DNA from: Macrostomum hystrix
Lineage: Eukaryota; Platyhelminthes; Macrostomidae
Length of the DNA stretch: 64,000 nt
Assembly: GCA_950097015.1 (NCBI GenBank)
Contig: CATNEN010000034.1
Span: 3,077,501 to 3,141,500 of the forward strand
Direction: 5' to 3'
Under the pieces are notes generated by a model. The model worked only from the letters and a program-made list of their open reading frames with translations, made no database searches and had not been told where the DNA came from. Numbering within the stretch: the stretch's first letter is position 1; every line of letters starts with the position of its first letter. Both the position numbers and the translations under genes were made by a program. This document shows positions 13,201 through 24,749 of the stretch, one piece after another.

Positions 13201-13431
13201 GCATCCGATAGCTAATGTTACGCGCGTCACCACGGATTTCTGCCAGGCGCGATCTTTCAAATTTCGTGGATCTTTCTCCGGCTGCTGGCGCGAATTGCCA
13301 GGCGTGGCACTGCTGGGCAAGAAGCTGCTCTTTCTGGCGCCTAGAACGCCCATGGGTCGACTGCGGCGTGTGTGATCTGACTGCTGCTGCTGCTGCTGCT
13401 GCTGCGGTCTCGGCAAAGCAGAGCGTTTCAT
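7211..13431 (-). CDS. NDC80: NDC80/HEC1 kinetochore protein, complete, six exons (641 aa)
   Basis: The exons are 13431-12985, 11767-11408, 10869-10675, 9713-9573, 9463-9164 and 7693-7211. All introns are GT-AG and phase 0. NDC80 is the microtubule-binding subunit of the outer-kinetochore Ndc80 complex. The basic N-terminal tail (MKRSALPRP, then CAG-encoded polyQ) precedes a calponin-homology region with KDPRNLKDRAW, SLQPRSIWTLKEIYTVL, LGYPYTLGKQ|VLGSPNTP, HNWPLVLGLIDYL and YAYFLQHGTEG. All of these align in order with metazoan NDC80. From about residue 260 onward it is charged coiled coil. The length is almost that of human NDC80 (642). The exon 4 start could move six bases without changing frame. 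Four of the five introns are filled by private minisatellites; only the 109-bp intron is clean. Confidence 0.93.
7745..9130. repeat. 31-bp minisatellite in the last NDC80 intron
   Basis: About 44 tandem copies of a 31-bp unit (core gatccttcatgggacctgag). The main variants are agcctctcc, agcttctct and agcttgtct, arranged as higher-order blocks of mixed subtypes. The array fills intron 7694-9163, the longest NDC80 intron. Confidence 0.95.
9905..10490. repeat. 20-bp minisatellite in NDC80 intron 3
   Basis: About 28 copies of a 20-bp unit, cgtttgagtcgtcatagaag, with cgcttgag and agtagtcat variants. Some stretches show an alternating two-unit (40-bp) pattern. The array lies in intron 9714-10674. 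Confidence 0.95.
10975..11395. repeat. 21-bp minisatellite in NDC80 intron 2
   Basis: About 20 copies of a 21-bp unit (core attctaccctagctccaca). A tctatccaaactc variant recurs every third copy over part of the array, so a three-unit higher-order repeat was amplified. The array lies in intron 10870-11407. Confidence 0.95.
11795..12910. repeat. 41-bp minisatellite in NDC80 intron 1
   Basis: About 27 copies of a 41-bp unit (core gattctttaatgattgaacc, then tgacacttaccccacagccc). On the gene strand almost every copy contains GGGGTAAGTGT, a consensus 5' splice site, placed downstream of the weaker real donor CAG|GTTTGT at 12985/12984. Some copies lack this because a short deletion removed tt from acttacccc. 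Confidence 0.95.
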
Positions 13432-13459
13432 TCTATTTCTATGTGACTGCTGTTTTCTG

Positions 13460-16400
13460 AAGAATTGTAAAAGCTTATCTCACTAAATTGACAGTTTACC
13501 CAGTTTCTAAGCTACCAATTTGGACATTAAGTTTATGACGGCATAAAATGATGGTCTGATATTTCAAGCATAAAAGAGTGCCAATGTAATGTATCGAATA
13601 GTAAAGTGTGTCACAAATAAACTCTGTAATATTAGAGCTTACTTGGGTAAAGTAGTTCACTTAATAAACAAAAAATAAATGTAATAATCAACATACTAAT
13701 AAATTTCTTTATAACAATGCATGTCGTCCTGCACTGGACATCTTCAGGGCGAAATTTCTAAATTAATGTAATAGTCCAAAATTTTTTCGCTTCCTGTGTT
13801 TTAAAACAATGAAATGTGCCTTTATTTAAATAAAACAGGCTAATATTAAACTGCAGCTGCTTAAGTAAAATAAAAAGATATTTTTCAATGAAAAATCTGC
13901 TATATATAGCAGATATAGCAAATGTGTATATTTCTACATGTAGGAGTTTTATTTTAAAGTTTTCCATAAGTAGTAAAGGTGATTCATTATTCTGAACCTG
14001 CCTTTGTTTGGAATTGGATGAATCACATAGCTATCACTTTCCTTAAACTCTGAAGTCAGATAAGTAAGGGTTAGATAAGTAAGGGTTAGATAGCTTAATA
14101 AGTTTCTTAAACTTCAGAGTTTAATGGAAATAATAAGGAAAGTGGGCATAAAAGCACTTTCAATAGGAAATTAAGTAACTACTTAGCTAAATTATAGGGA
14201 AGTAAGAGTGAGCTAGTATTAAAAGTTGCTGTAAATGCCAACATGACAAGATGAAGTTGCCATATTAGTTTTGTAACCATTGGCATCAAATACCTACTTA
14301 TCAAAAAATCCTTTCCTAGACTAGAGCCAGGCCTTTGGTGTGGTGAATGTGCCTTACTCAGGCTAGTTAAATGATTAAGATTAAATGGATATATGGTTAC
14401 CAGCTGGACATGTGGTCCAGACTGATTGTCTAGTGCTAATAGCATTTTGACTGAATCATCTGATAGCTACTCTCATAAGAAAAAGTATTAAAAAGCTTTA
14501 TTTTAAGGCAAAATGTTTATGATGCATCAAATCCTAATAATTTTTTTACTAATTGACTGCATATTCAGCTAGGTAGGCCCAGTTAGGTCTATTCTATATT
14601 GCAACTATAAAGTTTGTGTATTAGCTTAACTAGCTAAATTTGTTTCGCTATGCATATGTTCTGGAGTATAGACCAGAATTAGGAATAGTTTACTTGTATT
14701 TGTAATACAGTTCTGTTCTTGTGTAGTAGGGCCTAATAAGCCGAAGGCAGCTATTTATTAACCTGTTAATTAGCCAAACTTGTTCCAAACAGTGCATTTG
14801 TGAGTTGTAACTAAAATAAAGCAAATGACCAAGATTATTAATAGATAGGTATGAATATCTAAAAGGAAGAAATATGTATTATGTAGCCAGAACCTAAATA
14901 GTTACTGCTATCTAAAAAGACTGATTGTTAGATTAGGTAGGTAAAACATATAGCTTTAACCAGTTTTAATGTTTGTGCAATCTGCCTTGCTGTCTTCTAA
15001 TTACCTGTCACTCTGTTTACCTAGCTGTACATCTTAGTTTGTGTTACCTTGCATGTTTTACATACTAAGTGTATGCAATTTCACCACCACCCCTAATTCC
15101 CAGAATCCCAGGGCACATGCCTACCACATAGTTTTGTATGGCACCTCTCTCAGCATGAGAGGGTGTCACTGCTGCTCAATTGTCAATTTTGGCAGAATGG
15201 ATCACTTTTTATCAATGACTTTGTATCAATTATCAGAGCACCTAGAAATTGATGCAAAGGATTTGGCTGCAGAGGAAAGTGCTTCAGGACCAGAGGCAAC
15301 AAGATCATGAAGATTCTGCATAGTAGAAAGACATCATCATGGCAACCAACCAAAGCTTCCAAGCTGAGTTGACCAGCTGCTCAAGACAGCTGCTAGTGGA
15401 GGGTCAGCGACAGAGCAGATCAACACCAGCAGGATGAAGCTTGCTGCAGCTACTGGACCTGATGATGAGGACATAGAGGCAGAGATTCAGGTGGCATAGC
15501 AGTGCATCTAACTACTTCAGCTGAGGCAGGAGAAAGCTGCCCTATGTTCTGAGCTTGAGTCCCGCATAGCAACACTGCAGCCAGCCAGACCAGGGTGAGT
15601 GGCAATCAATTCTTAGCACCTTGCTGTTGAAAAATGACATTTACTTTATATAGTATATAAATAGGGCCTAATATGTATGCACTGCCAAAAATTATTTTGC
15701 AGCCTAAAATTGCTTATGGCATAAGAAGCTTTTTTACTCAGCAGGAAATGTGGTGATTTTCGACTTTCCCACTCTAAATTATTTTAGGCCCCTACTTGCC
15801 GGAAATGTTTTTCTAGCTTGCAAATGCCACTTTAAACAAGTGCAGCAGCACTTGTTCAATTCATTTTTTATTTTGCATCTGCACCTGCATGCATCTTGTA
15901 TACTAGGCCTAATACATGTAAGATAGGCCTATGCATGGATATTGCAGCCATGCTAGTAGGCCTAAGTTTCAGCATTTTCTTGATTTTTGTTGCTTTTGCT
16001 TTCTTTACTTTTTGACCTCAAAATGTAAAAACAAATCTTCTAGGAAATAGCCGAAATACATAATAAATTTGAATAATATCTTAATTAGAAGAAGCAACCT
16101 GTAAATAATAATTCAATTAAATATTGTTGAATGAGCTTTATTAGGCTATAGCATAATTCAGTTATTTCATAATATACTGCATAATGAAGTATAGGCCTAT
16201 GGAAATATATGAATTTATATTATATATATATAATGTATATTTTGAAGATTTGAATCAGTACAATTGTTGGAGCTTTTTAATACATAGCTATAGGTCACGT
16301 CGTGAAGCATTTAGCGTGCTCCGAAACCAACCAACGGGACGCCACTTTATGTACGCTTCACTGCCGTCCAGACGCAGACGGCAGCCTATAGGGTGATACA

Positions 16401-18528
16401 CGTGCTGATGGTACAGTTAAAAATAAACATTAGGCCTTCGCAGCTTGCTGTTAAACGCCATAACCAAATAACAAAAAAAATTTCCTTTTACTTGGAAAAT
16501 GCACGCTTAATGTGTTTCTGTGCTCTATTTTTGCTTTTTTATGAGCAATAATTTAAACATTACAATAGAGCTAAATTCTTTATTAAAAATCGTACGCGGT
16601 GATACGTGGTGAAACAACTAGACGAATTAAATAAAACCACGCAACTATAAAACCATGAAAAAAAATCTGTGAAAAGTAGGCAATGTCTCGGCACTAAGGC
16701 ATTTTAACTAACCACAATGATCTTAAAACGCCCTTGACTACACAATTCTCAATAAGATTAAAAATGCTCCTCATCAGAAAAAGGACAAAGTGAGATGCGG
16801 CAAGGAGCATTTTTTGACCCACTGTGGTACTCATCCCAGATTTCCCATAGTCGAGCCTCCTTGATCTTGGAGTGGTGTGTCTTTGTCTTTTGCTAGTACA
16901 GTACGAGGTAGCAAGCCTAGTGGCATATCCGTATCTAGGACACTAGGCTTTGTGGTAGGAGTCAGGAATAAATCCTAGCCTCCTACAAAAGCAATAGGAA
17001 AAGCTTGTAGGTCTGCTGTCCCAATGACCCAACCATGCTTCTTGGTTCACTCGATGGTGATACTTATACTCTAGTGTGAGCAGATTTAGTCATATTGTCA
17101 TTATAAAGTGTTCAATCTATTTTTAAAACAGATGATTAAATATGTGAAATTCAAGCCTAGCCTGTCTGGGCTAGCCAGGTGGACAGACACCTACCACCAC
17201 CCCATCAACTATACCCCTGGGCTGGAGCCCTAGCCAATCAGATTGCAATCTAGCCTTGTTGAATTTCTTCCCTAGCAAGAAGACTATCCTGAGGCTATAG
17301 AAAGTGGCCATAGGTCTAGGCCTAGGCCCCTACCTACTGCAATTCCACACACACACCAGGCTCAAGCTGCCAGCCTATCTGTCTACTCTTCAAGTTATAT
17401 ATCTTTGCATTGCATTTTAAATTGGATTGTGTAGATCACAATTGTGAACATTGACATTAACATTAAATTTATCATCAATATTCATCTCTGCTGCTGATAT
17501 TGAACCAATTGGTTGGACACTGACCCTAGGCCTAGTGAGTAGGCATTTAGTATCTAGCTTTTAATCCTCTAAATGTTCCAAGTAGGTTTGTCTAAGACTA
17601 TTTGTCAAGTATTACCTTAACCTTTAGGACCATTGTTAATTTGTATACTTTGACAATACTTGCTAATTCTTTCTTTATTCTAGATAGGACTCTGCAGCCA
17701 TATAGGCCCTACTGACCACATAGTGGTAGAATTCAAGCAGTAAGAGCATGTGGGACAAGTCATAAATTTTAGCAGTACCATAGGCCTACAAAGTTTTACA
17801 AAGAACTTTTGCAAAACTTTTACAAAGCACACAATCTAACTAGCCAATCAATTTAGCCAGGTACTAGTTCTTAAGGCCATCAAACAAGCAATCAACTCAC
17901 AATGATACACAAAGGGATGAAAAAGTATGTAAAAATCATGCAACCATGCAAATATAGGCTTTCTCATTTTTTGATGGTAGGCCTATTATAAACAGGTCTC
18001 TATTTGCATTGAATTGAATTTTTGTTTGATGTACATTCCTGTGATGATCAACATTTTACATTGCCAGTTTATATTATACCCACACTGGCTATGTGATTGA
18101 CTACTTTGGAACTTAGCTTTAATTTGCAATGGAAGATGTGTCTATTAAATATGTCCAACTTGGCTTTTTTATTACTATGTGTTTTTACTAAACTTTCTAT
18201 CCATTGTTACTAAATTGACCACTGTTACATTTTCAGTTACCTTGTTATTGCATTGTCCATGTGAGAGATACAATTCAGACTACTGACAACAGTAGAAAAG
18301 CAAAGACTTGGCTGCAAAAACTCTCACTTCTATACATCTTTGAAGTCTTGACCTACATAAAATTGCAACAAAAAAGTTTGGCCTAGCCCTAGGCCCTAGC
18401 AGATGTAGCTAGCTATTTCTCAATCTATGAATTGCAAAGTTGCCAGAATATTTATTTAAAATGACAAAATCAACTTTTAGTTTGGCAGTGCTAGCTTTTC
18501 CTTTATTTTAAACTATGTGAAACTTGTA
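13460..18528. other. AT-rich intergenic region with decayed, unidentified remnants
   Basis: No supportable gene. An imperfect inverted repeat lies around 14035-14145, with cactttccttaaactctgaa opposite cttcagagttta and aaggaaagtg. A more GC-rich stretch at 15100-15620 has broken coding-like fragments in several frames (for example AEESASGPEA and LCSELESRIATLQPA) and may be a decayed retroelement gag, but no domain is recognisable. The sequence TAGGCC is unusually frequent from about 14570 to 18400. Confidence 0.4.
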
Positions 18529-19841
18529 CGAGGGTTGTTCAGAAAGTTCGTGGACAAACTTGAAAAAAACTGTAACTGCATACATATATTAAAACATTAG
18601 TTGTCAACCTTCTCAATATACATGCCCTTGAGGCAGACACACTTGTGCCATCACTCTGGCAGCTTCTCAATTCCAGCAGCGAAAAATTCTCTGGGGGTCC
18701 CTCTGACCCACTGGCTAATGGCAGAGGCCATGGCCTGTACACTACTGTACCGGTGACCTCGGAGGGATTCCTTCATCTGCCAAAACAGCCAGTAGTCGCT
18801 AGGTGCTAGGTCTGGCGAGTACAGTGGATGCGGCAGCAGCTCGAAGCCCAGGTTGGCGATGGCAGCCATTGTTGCCTGACTGGTGTGAGGCCTGGCATTG
18901 TCCTGCTGCAGCAAGATCCCCCTGGTCAGCTTGCCACGGCGCTCACTCTTGATGGCTTCACGCAATTTCTGCAGCACTTGGATGTAATAAGCACTGTTGA
19001 TGGTAGTGCCTCATGGAAGCCAGTTGATGAGCAGAATGCTCTCTTTGTCCCAGAAGACGGTGGCCATCTGCTTGCCAGCTGATGGTACAGTCAGGGCCTT
19101 CACTGGGGCAGGTTCATCAGCTGTCTTCCACACGTTGCTTTGTTTCTTGGACTCCGGTTCGCTATAGTGGAACCATGACTCGTCTCCTGTCACAATTCGG
19201 TCCACAAAATTCGGATCATTGCGGTAAGCCTGCAGGAGCTGCTGACATGCACGGACCCATTCGCGCTGCTGGTCATCTGTCAGAAGCTTCGGAAAACCCA
19301 GCTAGCGACAACCCGTGACATCCCAAGCTCGGCTGTGAGAATCCCATGGACTGCTGTCGGTGAGATACCCACTATCTCTGCCAGTTTACGTATTGTGACC
19401 CGACGGTCGACATCCAATGCCTGGCGTACACGCTCGATGTTAAACTTGTTGACCGTGGTGGCCGGCCTTCCACTGCGTGGCAGATCTTCGACTGTCTCCC
19501 AGCCTTCCTGAAAGCGCTGTACCTACTTGCTGACCATTGTCTTCGAAGGGGCATCTTCCCCATATGCCTCTTGTAACTCGCGGAGAATGTCGGCTTGATG
19601 CTTCCCTTGCCTCCACAAAAACCAAATGACACTTCGCTTGGCTTCTTCGTTATTTTGCATAGTGTCAAAATCAGTGGGTAACGAAAAAGATTGCTGTGAA
19701 AAAATGCATTGAGCAAATTTGAGCGCAGTAGCTTTAAAAAGTGGGATGTATTTTTTGACTATGGCCAATAGTATGATAGCTACACAGCCTTTTGCTTAGT
19801 AGAAAATTGAGTTTGTCCGCGAACTTTCCGAACAACCCTCG
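18529..19841 (-). mobile_element. Mariner-type DNA transposon, 1313 bp, TA-flanked, inactive
   Basis: Both ends carry inverted repeats: CGAGGGTTGTTCAGAAAGTT on the left and, on the right, AACTTTCCGAACAACCCTCG as its near-perfect complement. A TA target duplication flanks each side (18527-18528 and 19842-19843). Inside is a disabled transposase on the minus strand. Ends, length and catalytic spacing all fit the mariner group of the Tc1/mariner superfamily. Confidence 0.93.
18651..19660 (-). pseudogene. Mariner transposase pseudogene (DD34D)
   Basis: The frame opens at ATG 19660 (MQNNEEAKRS, helix-turn-helix region) and ends at 18651. Recognisable blocks in order are SGRPATTVNK, LTDDQQREWV, VTGDESWFHY (first Asp), QDNARPHTS (second Asp) and YSPDLAPSDYWLF (third Asp). 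There are 34 residues between the second and third aspartates, the mariner DD34D signature. Three lesions kill it: an in-frame TAG soon after APSKTMVSK (near 19523), a one-base frameshift near 19303 just before the LTDDQQ block, and a TGA after INWLP (near 19011). It is host-genome debris, not a gene. Confidence 0.92.
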
Positions 19842-19852
19842 TAAAAGTAAAA

Positions 19853-19895
19853 GTTATAACCACAGAATACATTCAGTGTATTCTGTGGTTATAAC
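19853..19895. repeat. Perfect palindrome, 19-bp arms, 5-nt loop
   Basis: GTTATAACCACAGAATACA (19853-19871) is followed by the loop TTCAG and then its exact reverse complement (19877-19895). It lies only 10 bp beyond the right TA of the mariner element. It may be a tiny foldback element or a hairpin scar. Confidence 0.9.
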
Positions 19896-19899
19896 TATT

Positions 19900-21135
19900 T
19901 TTACCATCTTGAGTTGCCAGTATTTTAAACTGTAATAACTATCTGGGCTATAATTTTGGTATGATTTGATTTTTATATTACTAAATATTAGTAGCTGTAG
20001 CTACAATCAGAAGAAAATGGCATAGTCAGGTTTTTTGTCTAGAGCTGTTATCCAAGTAGCTTGCTATATTTTTAACACAATAGCCTATTGGGGTAGTTCC
20101 CTAAGTTTTACTTGGAAATGAGTAATCATGGTTGTTTGGTGTCATAATCTGCTATTTTAGGGGGGTCATTATACCTTTCATAGGTCTATGACTTGTGATT
20201 ACCACAATTTGACTGCTAGACTTTTGACTAGCAGTAAATTTTAACTACTGAATTGTAGCATTTGGCTCCAGGGGGATCTAGGCTCCAAAACAGCATACAC
20301 AAAATGGTCAAACTTAAAAAGTGCACTTCACCACCCTATTCTCCAATTGAGTGCCCCCCAAAATACCTATTTGACATTCTTAGAAACAATTAGGCACCCT
20401 TTTGTGGCCCCTCAAAAAATGTATATGTCACTCAGCACTGCACACAAATTCATAGAATATTACATTCTGTGTAGGCAGTAGACAGAACATATATCTATAA
20501 AATATGTTCTGTGCTATATGCTATGTGTAATATTCTGTGCCCAAACCGTTAGTGTTGGTCTCAGGTAATTTCTGCAAAAATGTGGCCCTTATGTAGGAAA
20601 AGAACCTAGCAATGTATTACTGATCGCCAATGCAGTGCCTTCAGTGCCAATTTTTTTGGCATTTTTTGCCAAATTTAAATCGGAACATAGGACAAAGTGT
20701 GAAATGAAGCTTTTTCCACAAAGAATAATCTTCAAGATTTTAGTTATCCTGCCAGGTATAATAAAATTCAGTCCAGCGGCAGTCAAAAGTGTCTCAGTCA
20801 AAATGTGCAAGTTAAGAATTTGGTGCTCAAGCATTAAGCAAACTTTGCATCTGCTACTTTCGCATTGGAAGTCTTCACCTATAGAAACTGCCCAATCTTA
20901 GAATGCAAATTAGAATATGTTACTATGCTACTAATACAAGCAACAACCACGCATTCTTTGTTACTCTATGGCCAGAAGGTCGATTTTACACAGCCGGCTT
21001 AACATGGGTCCAACCAATGAGCATTCTAAAAAATCAATACGTGCAGATGCAAAAGGTTATTTTGCCATTTCAGTCTTCATTCGGCAATTAGATAAAGCTG
21101 TTTTTAAGTCCGCAAAGAGCTTCATTAGATAAGCG
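19900..21135. other. AT-rich intergenic region upstream of LRRC40
   Basis: Unique AT-rich sequence with no convincing coding exon. Tandem-like aacatatatctataaaatat and gaatattac segments near 20450-20530 form weak inverted repeats. The LRRC40 promoter presumably lies in the right-hand part, but no clear TATA or initiator can be assigned. Confidence 0.4.
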
Positions 21136-24100
21136 ATGAGTTTCGGCCGGCGCAACAACTTCATGGACCCGGACTTCAATCCGAGGCGGGGTCGTCAGCA
21201 GGTTTCGCCGAATGACGCCGGAGTTGCCACTAAGGGCAATGTGCCCAACGGATTGTTAAAGACAGCTCGCCAAACTGGAGTGCTCAATTTGTCCGATCGC
21301 GACTTAACTCACGTGCCTGATAAAGTCTGGGATGTGAGTTATAGGTTTTTCATTCTGACGGCCTGTTAGGAAGGTTTTTGCCCGGTGATTCGGGAGTTTA
21401 AAGCTCAGCATAGAAAAAAGTCTGTGTATTTGAGCAAGACTGTTTAAGGTTAGATATAATCTATAGAAAATTTATAGACCACACCTAACACAGTTGGGCC
21501 AGATGTATTGTACTTCCAAATGCTGTGTACGTTGCCACCCGTGCAGGTCGTCAAACCCGAAGCCTCGTCGGGCGACATCGCCCTTGACCGGGCGGCCGAC
21601 AACGGGCCGCGCTGGTGGGAGATGGTCGACATCACTAAGCTCCTGCTGTCGTCCAATCGTCTCGAGTCGCTCCCGGAGTCCATCAGCCAGCTGCCCAGCC
21701 TAGTATTGGTTGACTTGCGCGACAATCGACTGACGAGCCTGCCCGACGCCATCTGCCAGCTGGCCAACTTGCGCACACTTAACGCATCGAAGAACCGCCT
21801 AACGGAATTGCCGGCAAATTTAGCCTCCTGTACGTCACTGGTCCAGCTGAGTCTGTCGGCTAATTGTCTGACCGAATTGCTACCAAACATTGGCCGGCTA
21901 GATAACCTAGCCGAGCTGGACATTGCGGACAATCAGCTGTTGAGCTTGCCAGACAGTGTTGCCATGCTGCGCGGTCTCCGCTGCCTGGAGGCCGGCGGCA
22001 ATCGCCTGGAAAGCCTGCCGAGCGGCATCGCCCACCTGCCAGTCCTGAGTCGCCTAGGCTTAGCCGGCAATCAGCTCACCGACCTGCCAGGCGGACCCTA
22101 TCCGGCTCTGGATGTGCTGGACGCCTCTGACAATCGCCTAACTGACCTGCCTTCAATTGGCAGCGCCATCAACAGCGCCAGGCTTAAAGAGCTGCGCCTC
22201 ACCAACAATCAAATCTACCGCCTCCTGCCAGACCGGCTTGGGCCGCTCGGCGCGAGCCTGCGACATCTGGACCTGCGACGAAACTGCCTGACCCAATTGC
22301 CAGCCGAGCTGCCCGGCCTACTGCCGCTCCTAGAACGTCTGGACCTTGCCGAAAACGATTTGAGCGGCCTGCCCAATGAGCTCGGCCTACTTACCGGCCT
22401 CAAGTGCATTCTACTAGACGGCAATCCACTGCGCGCTCTGCGCCGCGAGGTGGTCTCCCGCGGCACCGAGGCAATCAAGAAGCACCTGGCGTCGCGCATC
22501 GCTCAGCCAGCCGCGGCCGAGGCCGCCGTGGACGCCGCCGCTGCGGTTGCGTCAGCCGCAGCAGCCACCGTTGCCGCCGGCGGCAGCGCCACTGAAGCCG
22601 CCGCTGCTGCCTACGCCTGTAGTAAGAAGATAAGCACCAACGAGTCCGCTCCTAAGACTGTTCTGCAGGTAAGCGTGGTCTTTAATTATCCCATTAATCC
22701 CGATTCTGGTATGTAGGTACTAATTTAAACTGTTGTCTTCACTTACACCAATCTCCAGGCTCTTCAGCAGCAGTTCGGCTTAGACCTGAATGAACTGCGT
22801 GTTACAAGAACTTTAAAGTACACCGACAAGCGGTTGGCAGAGGTGCCTGAGACTCTTCTAGAACTGCTGGCATCTGAGAATGAGATTGGAATTCAACTAA
22901 ATCGGCTAGACCTATCTGGCAATGATCTAACTGCTCTGCCTAGCCGGCTAACTAGGCCACCGTTTGCCGACACCCTGCAGCACGTGTCTCTGCGTAAGAA
23001 TAAGCTGGCTGGACAACTAGAGCCCGGTGTGACCCAGCTCTACGGCTTGACGGTGAGCTGGTTGTGTATGATTGATTGTTAGCATTAATAAGCCAGGTGT
23101 GTTAATTATGTAGTCTATATAAGCCAGGTGTGTTAATTTTGTAGTCTAGATAAGCCATGTGTGTTAATTATTTAGTCTAGATAAGCCCGGTGTGTTAATT
23201 ATGTAGTCGAGATGAGCCAGGTGTGTTAATTATGTAGTCTAGATAAGCCAGGTGTTAATTATGTAGTCTAGATAAGCCAGGTGTGTTAATTATGTAGTCT
23301 AGATAAGCCAGGTGTTAATTATGTAGTCTAGATAAGCCAGGTGTGTTAATTATGTAGTCTAGATAAGCCAGGTGTTAATTATGTAGTCTAGATAAGCCAG
23401 GTGTTAATTATGTAGTCTAGATAAGCCAGGTGTGTTAATTATGTAGTCGAGATGAGCCAGGTGTGTTAATTATGTAGTCTAGATAAGCCCGGTGTGTTAA
23501 TTATGTAGTCGAGATGAGCCAGGTGTGTTAATTATGTAGTCTAGATAAGCCAGGTGTTAATTATGTAGTCTAGATAAGCCAGGTGTGTTAATTATGTAGT
23601 CTAGATAAGCCAGGTGTTAATTATGTAGTCTAGATAAGCCAGGTGTTAATTATGTAGTCTAGATAAGCCAGGTGTGTTAATTATGTAGTCTAGATAAACC
23701 AGGTGTTAACTATGTAGTCTAGATAAGCCAGGTGTTAATTATGTAGTCTAGATAAGCCAGGTGTGTTAATTATGTAGTCTAGATAAACCAGGTGTGTTAA
23801 TTATGTAGTCTAGATAAGCCAGATGGGATAAATTATTGTTTAGATAGGACATGCGATTTAAATGACTGAGTTATTAATCTCATTTATCTTAGCTACCTAG
23901 CAAGAACTTATCAATTGCAATCTAATTCTTGTATCCAGGTGCTAGACCTGTCCGTCAATCAGCTAACCAGCCTGCCTAATGAGCTGACCAAGCTGTCCAA
24001 TCTGCGCGATTTAATTCTGTCCTACAATCGATTTGTGGACTTTCCCGAGCCGGTGTACAATATGCCAAAACTGGAGACCCTGCTATTGGCCAATAACGGC

Positions 24101-24322
24101 ATCTCCTCGCTGGCTCCTGATAGGCTGAGCGAGATGGCCTCACTGTCCACACTGGACCTGACTAATAACAACCTGGCCACTGTGCCGCCGCAGTTGGGCC
24201 TCTGTGCCGGACTGAAGAATCTTCACCTGGAGGGCAACCGGTTTCGGGTGCCTCGACCCGACCAGCTGGCTAAGGGTAGCGCCTTTGTGCTGGAATACCT
24301 ACGCAGCCGCATCGCCAGTTGA
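21136..24322 (+). CDS. LRRC40: LRRC40-like leucine-rich repeat protein, complete, four exons (665 aa)
   Basis: The exons are 21136-21333, 21547-22668, 22759-23052 and 23939-24322, all phase 0 with GT-AG junctions. The start MSFGRRNNF and the block VPNGLLKTARQTGVLNLSDR match the LRRC40 N-terminus. RWWEMVDITKLLLSSN, a long series of LxxLxLxxNxLxxLP repeats of 22-24 residues, TLKYTDKRLAEVP and the end FRVPRPDQLAKG...LEYLRSRIAS also match the family in order. Human LRRC40 has 602 residues. Much of the excess here is an Ala-rich linker at about residues 385-423 between the two LRR blocks. The protein is probably intracellular because no signal peptide is visible. LRRC40's molecular role is not established. 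Only intron 3 (886 bp) is long, and it holds a minisatellite. Confidence 0.95.
23085..23825. repeat. 29/31-bp minisatellite in LRRC40 intron 3
   Basis: About 24 copies of taagccaggtgtgttaatta plus tgtagtctaga. A common variant lacks one of the two gtgt dinucleotides, giving 29 bp. The array fills intron 23053-23938. The ccaggtgt and tctaga words recur in the unrelated-length array of polycystin-2 intron 5. Confidence 0.95.
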
Positions 24323-24422
24323 TTGATCACTGCAAGGGTCACCTAGCATTTTTTATATTCTGTAGGAATACATTTTGGAAATTAATCAATAAGGTCACAT
24401 TCTGCTGTGCGCCAGTGGCCAT

Positions 24423-24428
24423 AATAAA
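24423..24428 (+). terminator. Candidate LRRC40 polyadenylation signal (AATAAA)
   Basis: A canonical AATAAA lies 101 nt past the LRRC40 stop codon, in AT-rich DNA and in the right orientation. The cleavage site is not determinable from sequence alone. Confidence 0.5.
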
Positions 24429-24749
24429 AATAAGTTTCAGTGCCTCTAGACTTCTTTCCGTTTTTTGCTTGTACTCGTATTTACAGTTGTCAGCCAAAAA
24501 TCTAATTTGCTCACACTGCTGTCCAACCAAACCGGTGACTATTTGTCACCATCGGCTCCTAAATATTTCTATTTCCGAGCTGTGACTCCAGCAATGTGAT
24601 TTTTCTATGCGCATACAGATATTTTGTATGTATCCTGTGACATTGCAGCAAAATAATTACTACTTGATTTAGTAGCGTCTATAGATTTTAAAGCAGCTTT
24701 TTAATATTTTTCTTTAACGTTTTAAGCTATAATTTTTTTTCTTACTTTC

